This document shows positions 9,200 through 17,901 of a DNA stretch of 64,000 nt, piece after piece. The notes below the pieces were generated by a model. That model was given only the letters and a program-made list of their open reading frames with translations, was not told the DNA's origin and searched no databases. The stretch is from Bacteroidaceae bacterium (GTDB lineage: Bacteria > Bacteroidota > Bacteroidia > Bacteroidales > Bacteroidaceae), in NCBI GenBank assembly GCA_017555585.1, contig JAFZGA010000002.1, forward strand, positions 62,001-126,000. The letters run 5' to 3'. How positions within the stretch are numbered: position 1 is the stretch's first letter; every line of letters begins with the position of its first letter. Both the position numbers and the translations under genes were made by a program.

Positions 9200-9568
9200 A
9201 TGGAAGACAACAGAAAAAGCGAAAACGAGAAGGAGATAGTATTTTCTCAAGCAGTCAAGGCCGGAAAAAGGATATACTACATTGATGTAAAGAAGAACAG
9301 AAAGGACGAGATGTATCTTTCCATCACCGAAAGCAAGAAAAACGTTTCGGGCGAGGGTGACAACGCTACTGTAACATTCGAGAAACACAAGATATTCCTA
9401 TACCGTGAAGATTTCGCGAAATTCGCAAACAGTTTGAACGAGGCAATAAATTACGTCATTGCAGAGCAAGGCGAATACAAGCCCATGTACACCGAGAATG
9501 CAGAGCCTGCAGAGCCCGCAGAACCCACAAAAGGTGACGACAAGCTTATAATAGACATTGATTTTTAA
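9200..9568 (+). CDS. DUF3276 family protein (PUR-alpha-like nucleic-acid-binding)
   Basis: About 122 residues, opening MEDNRKSENEKEIVFSQAVK, matching the Bacteroidetes DUF3276/PurA family with its conserved VKAGKRIYYIDVKKN and FEKHKIFLYREDF stretches. Members of this family form PUR folds that bind single-stranded DNA or RNA. The ATG at 9200 is preferred because family members begin a few residues before the conserved block; an in-frame ATG at 9170 would add ten residues. The last 15 residues are an acidic, Glu-Pro-Ala-rich tail. Confidence 0.82.
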   Translation: MEDNRKSENEKEIVFSQAVKAGKRIYYIDVKKNRKDEMYLSITESKKNVSGEGDNATVTFEKHKIFLYREDFAKFANSLNEAINYVIAEQGEYKPMYTENAEPAEPAEPTKGDDKLIIDIDF

Positions 9569-9605
9569 AATCGGCATTGATTTGTAAATTGCAAAAGCAC
9601 AAATA

Positions 9606-9637
9606 TTTGCAAATTCCAAAAATAAAGTGTACCTTTG
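9606..9637 (+). promoter_or_regulatory. Promoter of rplY
   Basis: TTTG (9606-9609), 20-bp spacer, TACCTTTG (9630-9637): a perfect match to the Bacteroides housekeeping consensus TTTG/TAnnTTTG. Transcription would start near 9644, leaving a leader of about 73 nt before rplY. Confidence 0.75.
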
Positions 9638-9716
9638 CGTCCGCTTTTAAGACATCGTGTGATGGCGAATTAAGCAAAATTCATTTAATCTTAATTTAGA
9701 GTAACACATTTAAACA

Positions 9717-10295
9717 ATGAAAACAATCAGCATCAACGGTTCAGCTAGAACCGAGGTTGGTAAGAAAGCTACCAACGCACTTCGCAATGCAGGTCTTGTA
9801 CCATGTAACCTTTACGGTGTAGAGAAAGAAGCTAAGGCATTCTGCGTTCCTACAGAGGGTCTTCGCAAGCTCGTTTACACTCCAGACATCCACGTTGTTG
9901 ACCTCACAATCGACGGCACAACAGTTAAGGCTATCATGAAGGACATCCAGTTCCACCCAGTTAAGGACACTATCCTTCACGTTGATTTCTATCAGGTAAC
10001 AGAAGAGAAGCCTATCGTTATGGCAGTTCCTGTTAAGCTCGAAGGTCTTGCAGAGGGTGTACGTGCCGGTGGTAAGCTCGTTCAGGTACAGCGCTACCTC
10101 AAGGTTAAGGCCCTCTACACAGCTATTCCTGAGATTTTGACAGTTGACGTAACAGCACTCGGCCTTGGCAAGTCTATCAAGGTAGGTGAGCTTTCATACG
10201 AAGGTCTCGAGCTCGTATCAGCTAAGGAGTCACTCGTAGCATCAGTTAAGACTACACGTGCATCTGCAGCAGCAGCTGCGGCAGCAAAAAAGTAA
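9717..10295 (+). CDS. rplY: 50S ribosomal protein L25/general stress protein Ctc
   Basis: A 192-residue CTC-type L25 with the N-terminal 5S-rRNA-binding domain (RTEVGKKATNALRNAGLVPCNLYG) and the C-terminal TL5-like beta domain, ending in an Ala/Lys-rich tail (about ten alanines). Codon use is strongly biased to frequent codons, as expected for a ribosomal protein. It is followed 11 bp later by pth and shares a strong promoter. Confidence 0.95.
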   Translation: MKTISINGSARTEVGKKATNALRNAGLVPCNLYGVEKEAKAFCVPTEGLRKLVYTPDIHVVDLTIDGTTVKAIMKDIQFHPVKDTILHVDFYQVTEEKPIVMAVPVKLEGLAEGVRAGGKLVQVQRYLKVKALYTAIPEILTVDVTALGLGKSIKVGELSYEGLELVSAKESLVASVKTTRASAAAAAAAKK

Positions 10296-10306
10296 TTGGC
10301 TGAAGC

Positions 10307-10897
10307 ATGAAATATCTGATTGTCGGTTTGGGTAATATCGGATACGAATACGAAGGAACCCGCCACAACATTGGATTTACAGTATTGGACGCTTTTGCAA
10401 AAGCGTCCAATACTTCTTTTCAGGACAAACGATACGGCTTTGTCGCTGAAGCATCGGTACGTGGCCGCAAGCTAATACTGCTCAAACCATCTACTTATAT
10501 GAACCTGAGCGGAAATGCAGTACGCTATTGGATGCAACAGGAAAAAATTCCTTTGGAGAACGTGCTTGTCATTGTTGACGACCTTGCACTACCCGTCGGC
10601 GCACTGCGTCTGAAAGGCCAGGGAAGCGACGGAGGACACAACGGACTCAAGCATATTGCCGCGACACTTGGCACAACATCGTACGCACGCCTGCGTTTTG
10701 GCATAGGAAGCGATTTCGGCAAAGGACACCAAGTAGACTTCGTACTCGGCTCATTCGACAGCGAAGAGCAGAAAATCATTGGAGAACAATTGGAGACAAC
10801 CAACGAAATCATAAAGAGTTTCTGTTTTGCAGGCCTTGCACGCACCATGAACCAGTTCAACAAGAAAGGAAACGGAAAACAACCGGACAATGAGTGA
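10307..10897 (+). CDS. pth: Peptidyl-tRNA hydrolase
   Basis: A 196-residue protein of standard length with the active-site residues Asn10 (VGLGN), His20 (TRHNIGF) and the central Asp in IVDDLALP. It cleaves the ester bond of peptidyl-tRNAs released from stalled ribosomes. It lies between rplY and an S4-domain gene whose start codon overlaps its last 8 bp, giving a translation-quality operon. Confidence 0.95.
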   Translation: MKYLIVGLGNIGYEYEGTRHNIGFTVLDAFAKASNTSFQDKRYGFVAEASVRGRKLILLKPSTYMNLSGNAVRYWMQQEKIPLENVLVIVDDLALPVGALRLKGQGSDGGHNGLKHIAATLGTTSYARLRFGIGSDFGKGHQVDFVLGSFDSEEQKIIGEQLETTNEIIKSFCFAGLARTMNQFNKKGNGKQPDNE

Positions 10898-11309
10898 TCA
10901 GGCACGCATAGACAAATGGCTGTGGGCAGTACGCATATACAAGACACGCAGTATAGCTGCCGAAGCATGCAAGAAAGGGCATATAAGCATCGGTGACCGC
11001 ACCGCCAAACCCGCGCACAACATACGCGTCGGTGATATCATCAACGTAAAGAAAGCCCCCATAACATACTCGTTCAGAGTGCTCAAATGCGCCGAGAACC
11101 GCGTGGGAGCAAAACTTGTACCGGAACTGATGGAAAATATAACTTCACAGGAGCAGTACGAGATACTTGAAATGAGCAAGATCAGCGGATTCATCGGACG
11201 CCAGCGCGGAACAGGCCGCCCGACAAAGAAAGAACGTCGCGACCTCGACACTTTTGTAGAAGAGACATACTACGACAACATCGAAGAATTCGACTTCGAC
11301 GAATTATAA
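10890..11309 (+). CDS. S4 domain RNA-binding protein (Hsp15-like)
   Basis: A 139-residue protein with an N-terminal S4 domain ([25 protein letters not shown] region, about 5-60). In the Hsp15 family this domain binds 50S subunits that carry stalled peptidyl-tRNA. Overlap with pth by 8 bp suggests translational coupling and a shared role in ribosome rescue. The C-terminus is basic then acidic (EEFDFDEL). Confidence 0.9.
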   Translation: MSDQARIDKWLWAVRIYKTRSIAAEACKKGHISIGDRTAKPAHNIRVGDIINVKKAPITYSFRVLKCAENRVGAKLVPELMENITSQEQYEILEMSKISGFIGRQRGTGRPTKKERRDLDTFVEETYYDNIEEFDFDEL

Positions 11310-11344
11310 AACAAGATTGACCGGCATGCCGGTCAATCTTGTTT
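11309..11344. terminator. Bidirectional terminator after the rplY-pth-S4 operon
   Basis: An 18-bp perfect palindrome centred on 11326/11327 (core gaccggcatgccggtc) with flanking A- and T-runs, between convergent genes. Confidence 0.82.
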
Positions 11345-11345
11345 T

Positions 11346-11531
11346 TCAGTTGAGGACTAGTTCCCTTATATCGCCTTCAACACCCTGCTGTACTTTGAAA
11401 TTCCTTGCGAAATTCCTTATAAACTCAAGCGAAGCGGCACAAGGCTTAGGGAATTTTTCTGTTTTAAGAGCCTGTCTTATAACAGAGCCGTCAAATTTGA
11501 ATTCAGGAGTAGAAGTTTTATCCATAGGCAT
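11346..11531 (-). CDS. Small conserved hypothetical protein
   Basis: A 61-residue soluble protein (contains SVIRQALKTEKFPKPCAASL and FIRNFARNFKVQQG). I recall similar short proteins near the same position in Bacteroidales, but no function. It has no membrane segment. A terminator lies directly after it and another directly before its start, so it is a single-gene unit, which supports it being real. Confidence 0.6.
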   Translation of the reverse strand: MPMDKTSTPEFKFDGSVIRQALKTEKFPKPCAASLEFIRNFARNFKVQQGVEGDIRELVLN

Positions 11532-11570
11532 TATTTATTATCTAATATATTAACGCTGCAACTACATAAA

Positions 11571-11613
11571 TAGTATATCCCCTCAAGAAAATTTTTCTTG
11601 AGGGGATATACTA
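11571..11613 (-). terminator. Terminator of the ECF sigma factor gene
   Basis: A 17-bp inverted repeat (tatcccctcaag paired with cttgaggggata) with an A/T loop, just after the sigma factor stop on the minus strand. Confidence 0.75.
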
Positions 11614-11623
11614 TTTTGTCCAA

Positions 11624-12217
11624 TTACTCCAATACCAGCGAAATAGACTTCTCGGCAGCAATACGACGCATATTCAAAACGGCATAACGCATACGTCCAA
11701 GAGCTGTATTTATGCTCACTCCCGTCATTTCCGCAATTTCCTTGAACGAAAGATCCTGATAATAACGCATAAAAACCACCTCGCGTTGACAGTCAGGCAA
11801 CTCATCAACAAGCGCACGCACATCCTTGAGCACCTGCTCGTTCACCATTTTGTTCTCTATGGTACCCTCAGCAAGCTTCGCATCGTTCAAAAGATCAAAT
11901 TCAGCTTCGTCATTCGATACGGCATTTTCATTCCGCTCGACACGAAACTGGTCAATGACAAGATTATGCGCAATACGTGTTATCCATGCTGCAAACTTGC
12001 CGTCATTCTGATAACGGCCTTGCTGCAATGTAACAATAGCCTTGACAAAGGTTTCCTGAAAGATATCCTCTGCCACCTCGCGTGAGCGCACCAAGAAAAA
12101 AATATAGTTGAATAACCTGTCCTGATGACGATTCAACAAAATATCGAATGCTGAATTATTGCCTTCCAAATAAAGTGTGACCAACATATCATCGGTCATC
12201 TGCTTTAGTTTCTCCAT
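11624..12217 (-). CDS. RNA polymerase ECF-type sigma factor
   Basis: A 197-residue sigma-70 family protein with region 2 (FNYIFFLVRSREVAEDIFQETFVK and AAWITRIAHNLVIDQFR) and region 4 (LPDCQREVVFMRYYQDLSFK, then a helix-turn-helix EIAEMTGVSINTALGRMRYA). It directs RNA polymerase to a regulon that cannot be named here. No anti-sigma factor gene is adjacent: the next upstream feature is a long A/T-rich gap leading to the divergent susC-like gene. Whether it controls that operon is unproven. Confidence 0.9.
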   Translation of the reverse strand: MEKLKQMTDDMLVTLYLEGNNSAFDILLNRHQDRLFNYIFFLVRSREVAEDIFQETFVKAIVTLQQGRYQNDGKFAAWITRIAHNLVIDQFRVERNENAVSNDEAEFDLLNDAKLAEGTIENKMVNEQVLKDVRALVDELPDCQREVVFMRYYQDLSFKEIAEMTGVSINTALGRMRYAVLNMRRIAAEKSISLVLE

Positions 12218-12553
12218 TATGTCTTCCTTTTTAATTTTGAAGTAGAGATGTTTCTATAGGCAATTATTTTTAACAGGTTTGTAGATAAAATTCATTATAA
12301 CAGTTGCAAAGAAAATAAATTTATCATTCAATTCCAAATATTTAACAAGAAAAGTGCTTCAATGCACAATAATACAGAGCATCAGACGTTAGCCCTATCC
12401 TTCATTTTTTTTGACCATCCGCAAAGCATTATGGCATTTAATATAGTAGTTTGCCAGGCGCACCTCCGCCAATGCTATCCATACAGAGAGAATGTTGCGA
12501 ATAAGTGAGTTCAGAATCAAGTTTACTTGAATTATGCCAAGTGCAAGCAACTT

Positions 12554-12580
12554 CGCTGAAAGCAAAGCGACGAGGAATCT
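12554..12580 (+). repeat. Short interspersed repeat (first copy)
   Basis: Sequence ending agcgacgaggaatct, with an internal small hairpin (ttcgct / agcgac). Intergenic, like its second copy at 20753. Confidence 0.4.
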
Positions 12581-12894
12581 TTAAATTTCTTTAATACTAC
12601 TATATATAATAAGGTATATACAAAAACACTGTTTTTAGACAAATGAACACACTTTTTACCCATGAAACAAAAAAATGTCAATCTTTTCCTGATTTTTACA
12701 ACAACAAAATTGTATTTTACATTTTGTCAAAAAAGCACAACAAAAAAGATAAAAAACAAAAATTTAAGCAAAAATTTAAGTTATTTAGAGAAAAAACAAA
12801 CAAAATGTATAAAAAATACACTTTTTAACAGTAATATTATGAAAACAAATCCTAAAATTTAACACAAATTGTTCAAAAATACTTCAAAAAATAT

Positions 12895-12925
12895 TTTAAT
12901 ATTTATTCACATTGTTATATCTTCG
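12895..12925 (+). promoter_or_regulatory. Candidate promoter of the susC-like operon
   Basis: TTTA (12895-12898), 19 bp, TATCTTCG (12918-12925); a near match to the TTTG-N19-TAnnTTCG pattern found at other genes here. The leader would be about 70 nt. Confidence 0.45.
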
Positions 12926-13003
12926 CCGTCTCATTGTAAAAAATGAAAGTTTTTAAAAACAAGTATTAATTCAAACTATTTATTAACTTAAATTTTCATT
13001 GCT

Positions 13004-16000
13004 ATGAAAAGAGTGCTATTTCTATTGACCTTTATCTGTTTAGGTATTGGTATGGCAACAGCGCAGACTCAGAAAGTCACTGGTAAGGTTATATCAGAGA
13101 CAGACGGTGGCGCTGTTATCGGAGCCTCAGTTCTCGTAGTTGGCACACAGACAGGTGTTTCAACCGACATTGAGGGTAATTTTACAATTGAAAATGTACC
13201 ATCTTCAGCAACTACACTTCGTGTATCATATATAGGTATGACAACACAGGAAGTGAAGATTGTTAAAGGTAAGGCTATGAAGATTGTCATGGTTGAGGAC
13301 GCCAAGGTTCTTGACGATGTCATGATTGTAGCTTACGGTACAGCAAAAAAATCACAGTTTACCGGTTCTGCAGCCGTTGTAAAGTCTGAGGAGATCGGCA
13401 AGATCCAGACATCAAACGCAACACAGGCATTGCAGGGTAAGATGGCCGGTGTGCAGTTGACCAACGCTTCTGGTCAGCCTGGTGCAGCATCACCATCTAT
13501 CCGTATCCGTGGTATCAGTTCAATCAACGCAGGTAACGCACCTTTGATCATTCTCGACGGTGTACCTTTCGACGGTGACATGAACAACATCAACGCACAG
13601 GATATCGAGTCTATGACCGTTCTTAAGGACGCTGCTTCAAATGCTCTTTACGGTGCACGTGGTGCTAACGGTGTCATCATGATTACAACAAAGAAGGGTT
13701 CTTCAGGTACTGCACAGGTGAACTTCGATGCCAAGTGGGGTGTAAACACACGTGCTACACAGGATTACAACTACATCAAGGATCCAGGACAGTACTATGA
13801 GATGTACTATGCTGCTTTGAAGAACTACTACATCAGCAAGGGCGAGAGCGAGGCTCAGGCACACATCTCTGCCAACAACGGTCTTATCAATGGTAGTACA
13901 GGTTTGGGTTACAATGTATATACAATCCCTACAGGCCAGTACATGATCGGTACTGACGGCAAGCTCAACCCTAACGCATCACTCGGTAATGTTGTTACAT
14001 ACAAAGGACAGCAGTACACACTTGCACCTGACAGCTACATCGACGAGGCTTACAACAACAGCTTGCGTCAGGAATACAACTTCAGCGTAACAGCAGGTAA
14101 CGACCGCTCATCATTCTACACATCTGTAAACTACCTCGACAACCAGGGTATCACTGCAAACTCTGACTACGAGCGTTTGACAGCACGTTTCAAGGGTGAC
14201 TACAAGGTAAAGAACTGGATGAAGGTTGGTGCCAACATGGCATACACACACTACGATGCAAACTCACTCGGTGAGGACGGTTCATCAGGTTCATCAGGTA
14301 ACATCTTTGCTTACGCTACACAGGCTGCTCCTATCTACCCACTTTACATCCGTGACGGTAAGGGCAACATTTTGAAAGACGACCGCGGTTTCTTGCGCTA
14401 TGACTACGGTGATGGCGACAACGCAGGTTTGGAGCGTCCATTCCTCCCAGGCGGTAACCCTTACTCTGCTAACCAGCTCGACGTTAACCACTCTGAGGGT
14501 AACGCATTCAATGCTAACGGTTTCGCAGAAATCACATTCTTCAAGAAGGTTAAGTTCATGTGGACAAGCGGTGTTGACCTCAGCGAAGGCCGTGGTACAA
14601 GCACAACCAACCCATACTATGGTTCTTATGCAAGCTCAAACGGTATCGTTTCAAAGTCACACACACGTACACTTTCATACAACCACCAGCAATTGTTGAC
14701 ATGGGATGATTCATTCGGAAGCAACAACATCAATGTTATGATCGGTCATGAGTACTACAGAAGCAAGGGTTACTCACTTTCTGCAACACGTAACAACCAA
14801 TTCGATCCAAACAACACTGAACTTGCCGGTGCTATCACAGAGAACGGTAGCAACTCATACACAACAGACTACAACACAGAAGGTTTCTTCGGACGTGTAA
14901 TGTACGACTTCGACGAAAGATATCACGTTTCGGCTTCTTACCGTCGTGACGCATCTTCTCGTTTCCACCCAGAAAACCGTTGGGGTAACTTCTGGTCTGC
15001 AAGTGCTGCTTGGGTTATCAACAAGGAGAACTTCTTCAACGCAAGTTGGGTTAACCTTTTGAAGATCAAGGCTTCTTATGGTGAGCAAGGTAACGACCAG
15101 ATTGGTAACTACCGTTATATCAACACTTACGATATCGTAAACTCAGCAGGTCACCCAGCAGCAGTACCTTCTGCTATGGGTAACAAGGAGATCACATGGG
15201 AAACACAGGGTAACTTCAATACTGGTGTTGACTTCGAACTCTTCCGTAGCCGTTTGAACGGTAACATCGAGTACTTCTACCGCAAGACATCAGACATGTT
15301 GTTCTTCTTCCCACTTCCACCTTCATTCGGTTACACAGGTTACTATGCAAACGTAGGTGACATGGCAAACCAGGGTGTTGAAATTGAGTTGAATACTACA
15401 CCTATTAGATTCAAGGGCTTTGAATGGAACATCAACTTGAACTACACTTACTACAAGAACAAGATCACAAGACTTCCTGAAGAGCGCAAGACTATGACTG
15501 TTGACGGCGTTAAGGGTTACCAGAGCGGCAGCTACTTCTATGGTGAAGGCGAATCTCTCTACACATTCCACATGAAAGACTATGCTGGTGTAAGCGAGAC
15601 CGGTGAATCACAGTGGTGGATGAACAAGGAGCAGCAGAAGGTTGACGCTAACGGTGTAGGTGTTGTTGACGAGAAGGGCAACCCCGTAATGGAGACTGTA
15701 AAGGTTAAGACTACAACATACGACGATGCAAGCTACTACCTCTGCGGTACTGCACTTCCTGATATGTATGGTGGTTTCGGTACTTCATTGTCATGGAAAG
15801 GCTTCGACTTGTCAGTTGACTTTGCATACCAGATCGGTGGTCAGGTATATGACAGCGACTACGCTTCATTGATGAAAAACCCAACTTCAAGCTCAAAGGG
15901 TACAAATATCCACGCTGACATGTACGGCGCATGGGTTGAAGGTAGCGACAGCAACATTCCACGTTGGCAGTTCGGTGACTCATACTCAGCATCTTCTTCA

Positions 16001-16246
16001 AGCCGTTTCTTGACAGACGCTTCATACTTGAGCTTGCAGAACATCAACTTCGGTTACACATTGCCAAAGAGCGCTACAAGAAAGATCGGTGTTGAAAGAC
16101 TACGTTTCTATGTTGCAGCTGACAACATTTGGGTATGGTCTAAACGTCAAGGACTTGATCCTCGCCAGAGCATCAGCGGCGGTGCAACAGCTTCATACTA
16201 CGCACCTATCCGCACTGTTTCAGGTGGTTTGACATTAACATTCTAA
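13004..16246 (+). CDS. SusC/RagA-type TonB-linked outer membrane protein
   Basis: 1080 residues. A signal peptide (cleavage after about TAQA, residue 20) is followed by a carboxypeptidase-like regulatory domain (VTGKVISETDGGAVIGASV, about 25-105), a TonB plug (about 115-230, including GVQLTNASGQPGAASPSIRI and DGVPFDGDMNNIN) and a 22-strand barrel ending SGGLTLTF. It forms the TonB-driven outer-membrane channel of a SusCD transporter. The start of a SusD gene 22 bp downstream confirms the pairing. Substrate is unknown: no glycosidase gene is linked. Codon bias is strong, suggesting high expression. Confidence 0.95.
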   Translation: MKRVLFLLTFICLGIGMATAQTQKVTGKVISETDGGAVIGASVLVVGTQTGVSTDIEGNFTIENVPSSATTLRVSYIGMTTQEVKIVKGKAMKIVMVEDAKVLDDVMIVAYGTAKKSQFTGSAAVVKSEEIGKIQTSNATQALQGKMAGVQLTNASGQPGAASPSIRIRGISSINAGNAPLIILDGVPFDGDMNNINAQDIESMTVLKDAASNALYGARGANGVIMITTKKGSSGTAQVNFDAKWGVNTRATQDYNYIKDPGQYYEMYYAALKNYYISKGESEAQAHISANNGLINGSTGLGYNVYTIPTGQYMIGTDGKLNPNASLGNVVTYKGQQYTLAPDSYIDEAYNNSLRQEYNFSVTAGNDRSSFYTSVNYLDNQGITANSDYERLTARFKGDYKVKNWMKVGANMAYTHYDANSLGEDGSSGSSGNIFAYATQAAPIYPLYIRDGKGNILKDDRGFLRYDYGDGDNAGLERPFLPGGNPYSANQLDVNHSEGNAFNANGFAEITFFKKVKFMWTSGVDLSEGRGTSTTNPYYGSYASSNGIVSKSHTRTLSYNHQQLLTWDDSFGSNNINVMIGHEYYRSKGYSLSATRNNQFDPNNTELAGAITENGSNSYTTDYNTEGFFGRVMYDFDERYHVSASYRRDASSRFHPENRWGNFWSASAAWVINKENFFNASWVNLLKIKASYGEQGNDQIGNYRYINTYDIVNSAGHPAAVPSAMGNKEITWETQGNFNTGVDFELFRSRLNGNIEYFYRKTSDMLFFFPLPPSFGYTGYYANVGDMANQGVEIELNTTPIRFKGFEWNINLNYTYYKNKITRLPEERKTMTVDGVKGYQSGSYFYGEGESLYTFHMKDYAGVSETGESQWWMNKEQQKVDANGVGVVDEKGNPVMETVKVKTTTYDDASYYLCGTALPDMYGGFGTSLSWKGFDLSVDFAYQIGGQVYDSDYASLMKNPTSSSKGTNIHADMYGAWVEGSDSNIPRWQFGDSYSASSSSRFLTDASYLSLQNINFGYTLPKSATRKIGVERLRFYVAADNIWVWSKRQGLDPRQSISGGATASYYAPIRTVSGGLTLTF

Positions 16247-16268
16247 TAAACTCAAAAAACAGAATATC

Positions 16269-17867
16269 ATGAAAACTAACATAACAAAAATGTTTGTAGG
16301 CATGTTCTGTGCAGCAAGCTTGTTCACAACAACAAGCTGTATTGAAGAGACATTCCCTACAAGCGCAGCAACCGAATCACAGCTTCAAGAAGCAGGTGCC
16401 AAAGGTACAGAGTCCCTTTTGTGGGCTATGCCTGCCTTCTTGAACAACTTCAACACTCAAGGTAGCGAGAGCCACTACGACTGGGGTTACGGTGCAATCA
16501 TGCACATCCGTGACGTAATGACAGGCGATATGACTGTTCCGGCAACAGGCTACGACTGGTTCTCAAACTGGGCACTCAACCAGTATCAGGGCGAGAGCTA
16601 TGCATATGCACAGTTCATCTGGAACTACTACTACCAGTTCATCCAGACATCGAATAACCTTTTGACAGCTGTTGACACTACAACCGCAACAAAGGACGAG
16701 CTTGGTATGATTGGTGCAGCATACGCATACCGTGCACTTGCTTACCTTGATGCAGCACAGATGTACGAGTTCTTGCCTAATGACAGAACCGACAGCATCA
16801 ACGCTGCAGGAAACAACGTAATGAACCTTACTGTACCCATTGTACGTGAAGGCATGACAGAAAGCGATGCACGTTTCAACCCACGTGCAAAGCGTGATGA
16901 GATGGCTAAGTTCATCCTCGAGGATCTTGACAATGCAGAAAAGCTCATCGGCAACCTCAAGATTTCAACCAAGACAATTCCACACTTGGACGCTGTATAT
17001 GGTTTGAAGGCACGTTGCTACATGTGGCTTGCAGATTATGAGAATGCCAAGAAGTATGCACGTCTTGCTATCGACAACAACACTGGTGACGTGATGACAG
17101 AGAGCGACTGCTTGAACACAACTACAGGTTTCAACGAACCAAGCAAGTGGATGTGGGCATGTACACAGCAGAAGGAGGACGATGTTGTAAGCACAGGTAT
17201 CTTGAACTGGACATCATGGATGTCACCTGAGGCACAGTACGGTTACAGCGCAGCCGGCGCAACATCACTGATTGACGCAGCAATGTACAACCGCATCAGC
17301 AACAACGACTTCCGCAAGAAGATGTACAAGGCTCCAGAAGGCGGTGCACTCGAAGGTCAGGAGGTATTCATTGATGCTGATTTCGCAAAGGATCTTCCAG
17401 AATACGCAGGTGTGAAGTTCCGTCCTAACGAGGGTAACACACAGGAGTATTCAGTAGGTTCATCATCAGCTTATCCTTTGATGCGTATCGAGGAGATGTA
17501 TTTCATTGAGGCTGAGGCTGCTGAGCACTTGGTTCCAGGCGAGGGTATCGCATTGCTGAAGGACTTCATGGTTACATACCGTAATGCAAAATACAACTAC
17601 GTATCAGTTGATGGCGACAATGGTGTAGAGGAAATCGTATTCCAGAAGCGTGTTGAACTTTGGGGCGAAGGTTTGTCATTCTACGACTACAAGCGTCTTG
17701 ACATGTCAGTTACACGTGACTACGAAGGCACAAACGTTGATTCTAAAAGAGCTTTCAACACAGACGGCCGTCCAGCATGGATGAACTTCTGTATCGTACG
17801 CTCTGAGAAGAACAACAACTCTGCATTGGTAGGATATGAGAACCCTGACCCATCAGATTTGTACTAA
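16269..17867 (+). CDS. RagB/SusD family nutrient uptake lipoprotein
   Basis: 532 residues with a lipobox TTSC (Cys24) and TPR-like alpha-helical SusD architecture: AYRALAYLDAAQMYEF and GLKARCYMWLADYENAKKYA repeats, and the C-terminal signature around FYDYKRLD. It sits as a lid over the SusC channel on the outer face and binds substrate. The gene is 22 bp after susC and 34 bp before the third lipoprotein of the operon. Confidence 0.95.
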   Translation: MKTNITKMFVGMFCAASLFTTTSCIEETFPTSAATESQLQEAGAKGTESLLWAMPAFLNNFNTQGSESHYDWGYGAIMHIRDVMTGDMTVPATGYDWFSNWALNQYQGESYAYAQFIWNYYYQFIQTSNNLLTAVDTTTATKDELGMIGAAYAYRALAYLDAAQMYEFLPNDRTDSINAAGNNVMNLTVPIVREGMTESDARFNPRAKRDEMAKFILEDLDNAEKLIGNLKISTKTIPHLDAVYGLKARCYMWLADYENAKKYARLAIDNNTGDVMTESDCLNTTTGFNEPSKWMWACTQQKEDDVVSTGILNWTSWMSPEAQYGYSAAGATSLIDAAMYNRISNNDFRKKMYKAPEGGALEGQEVFIDADFAKDLPEYAGVKFRPNEGNTQEYSVGSSSAYPLMRIEEMYFIEAEAAEHLVPGEGIALLKDFMVTYRNAKYNYVSVDGDNGVEEIVFQKRVELWGEGLSFYDYKRLDMSVTRDYEGTNVDSKRAFNTDGRPAWMNFCIVRSEKNNNSALVGYENPDPSDLY

Positions 17868-17901
17868 GAATAATAAAAAACTATTTTAAAAGAATATAAT
17901 C

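Larger units (their letters stand above)
12218..13003. other. A/T-rich intergenic region between sigma factor and susC-like gene
   Basis: 786 bp with no supported gene. It contains a short repeat-like segment at 12554-12580 ending in agcgacgaggaatct, a minus-strand frame without start codon at about 12400-12590, and very A/T-rich sequence from 12600 that carries the susC leader and promoter. Confidence 0.6.

Noticed and set aside
12400-12590. Minus-strand frame with protein-like composition before the sigma factor
   Set aside because: No start codon in the frame and it contains the short interspersed repeat.
12643-12862. Short Lys/Asn-rich frames before susC
   Set aside because: Low-complexity translation of very A/T-rich leader sequence; no conserved features.
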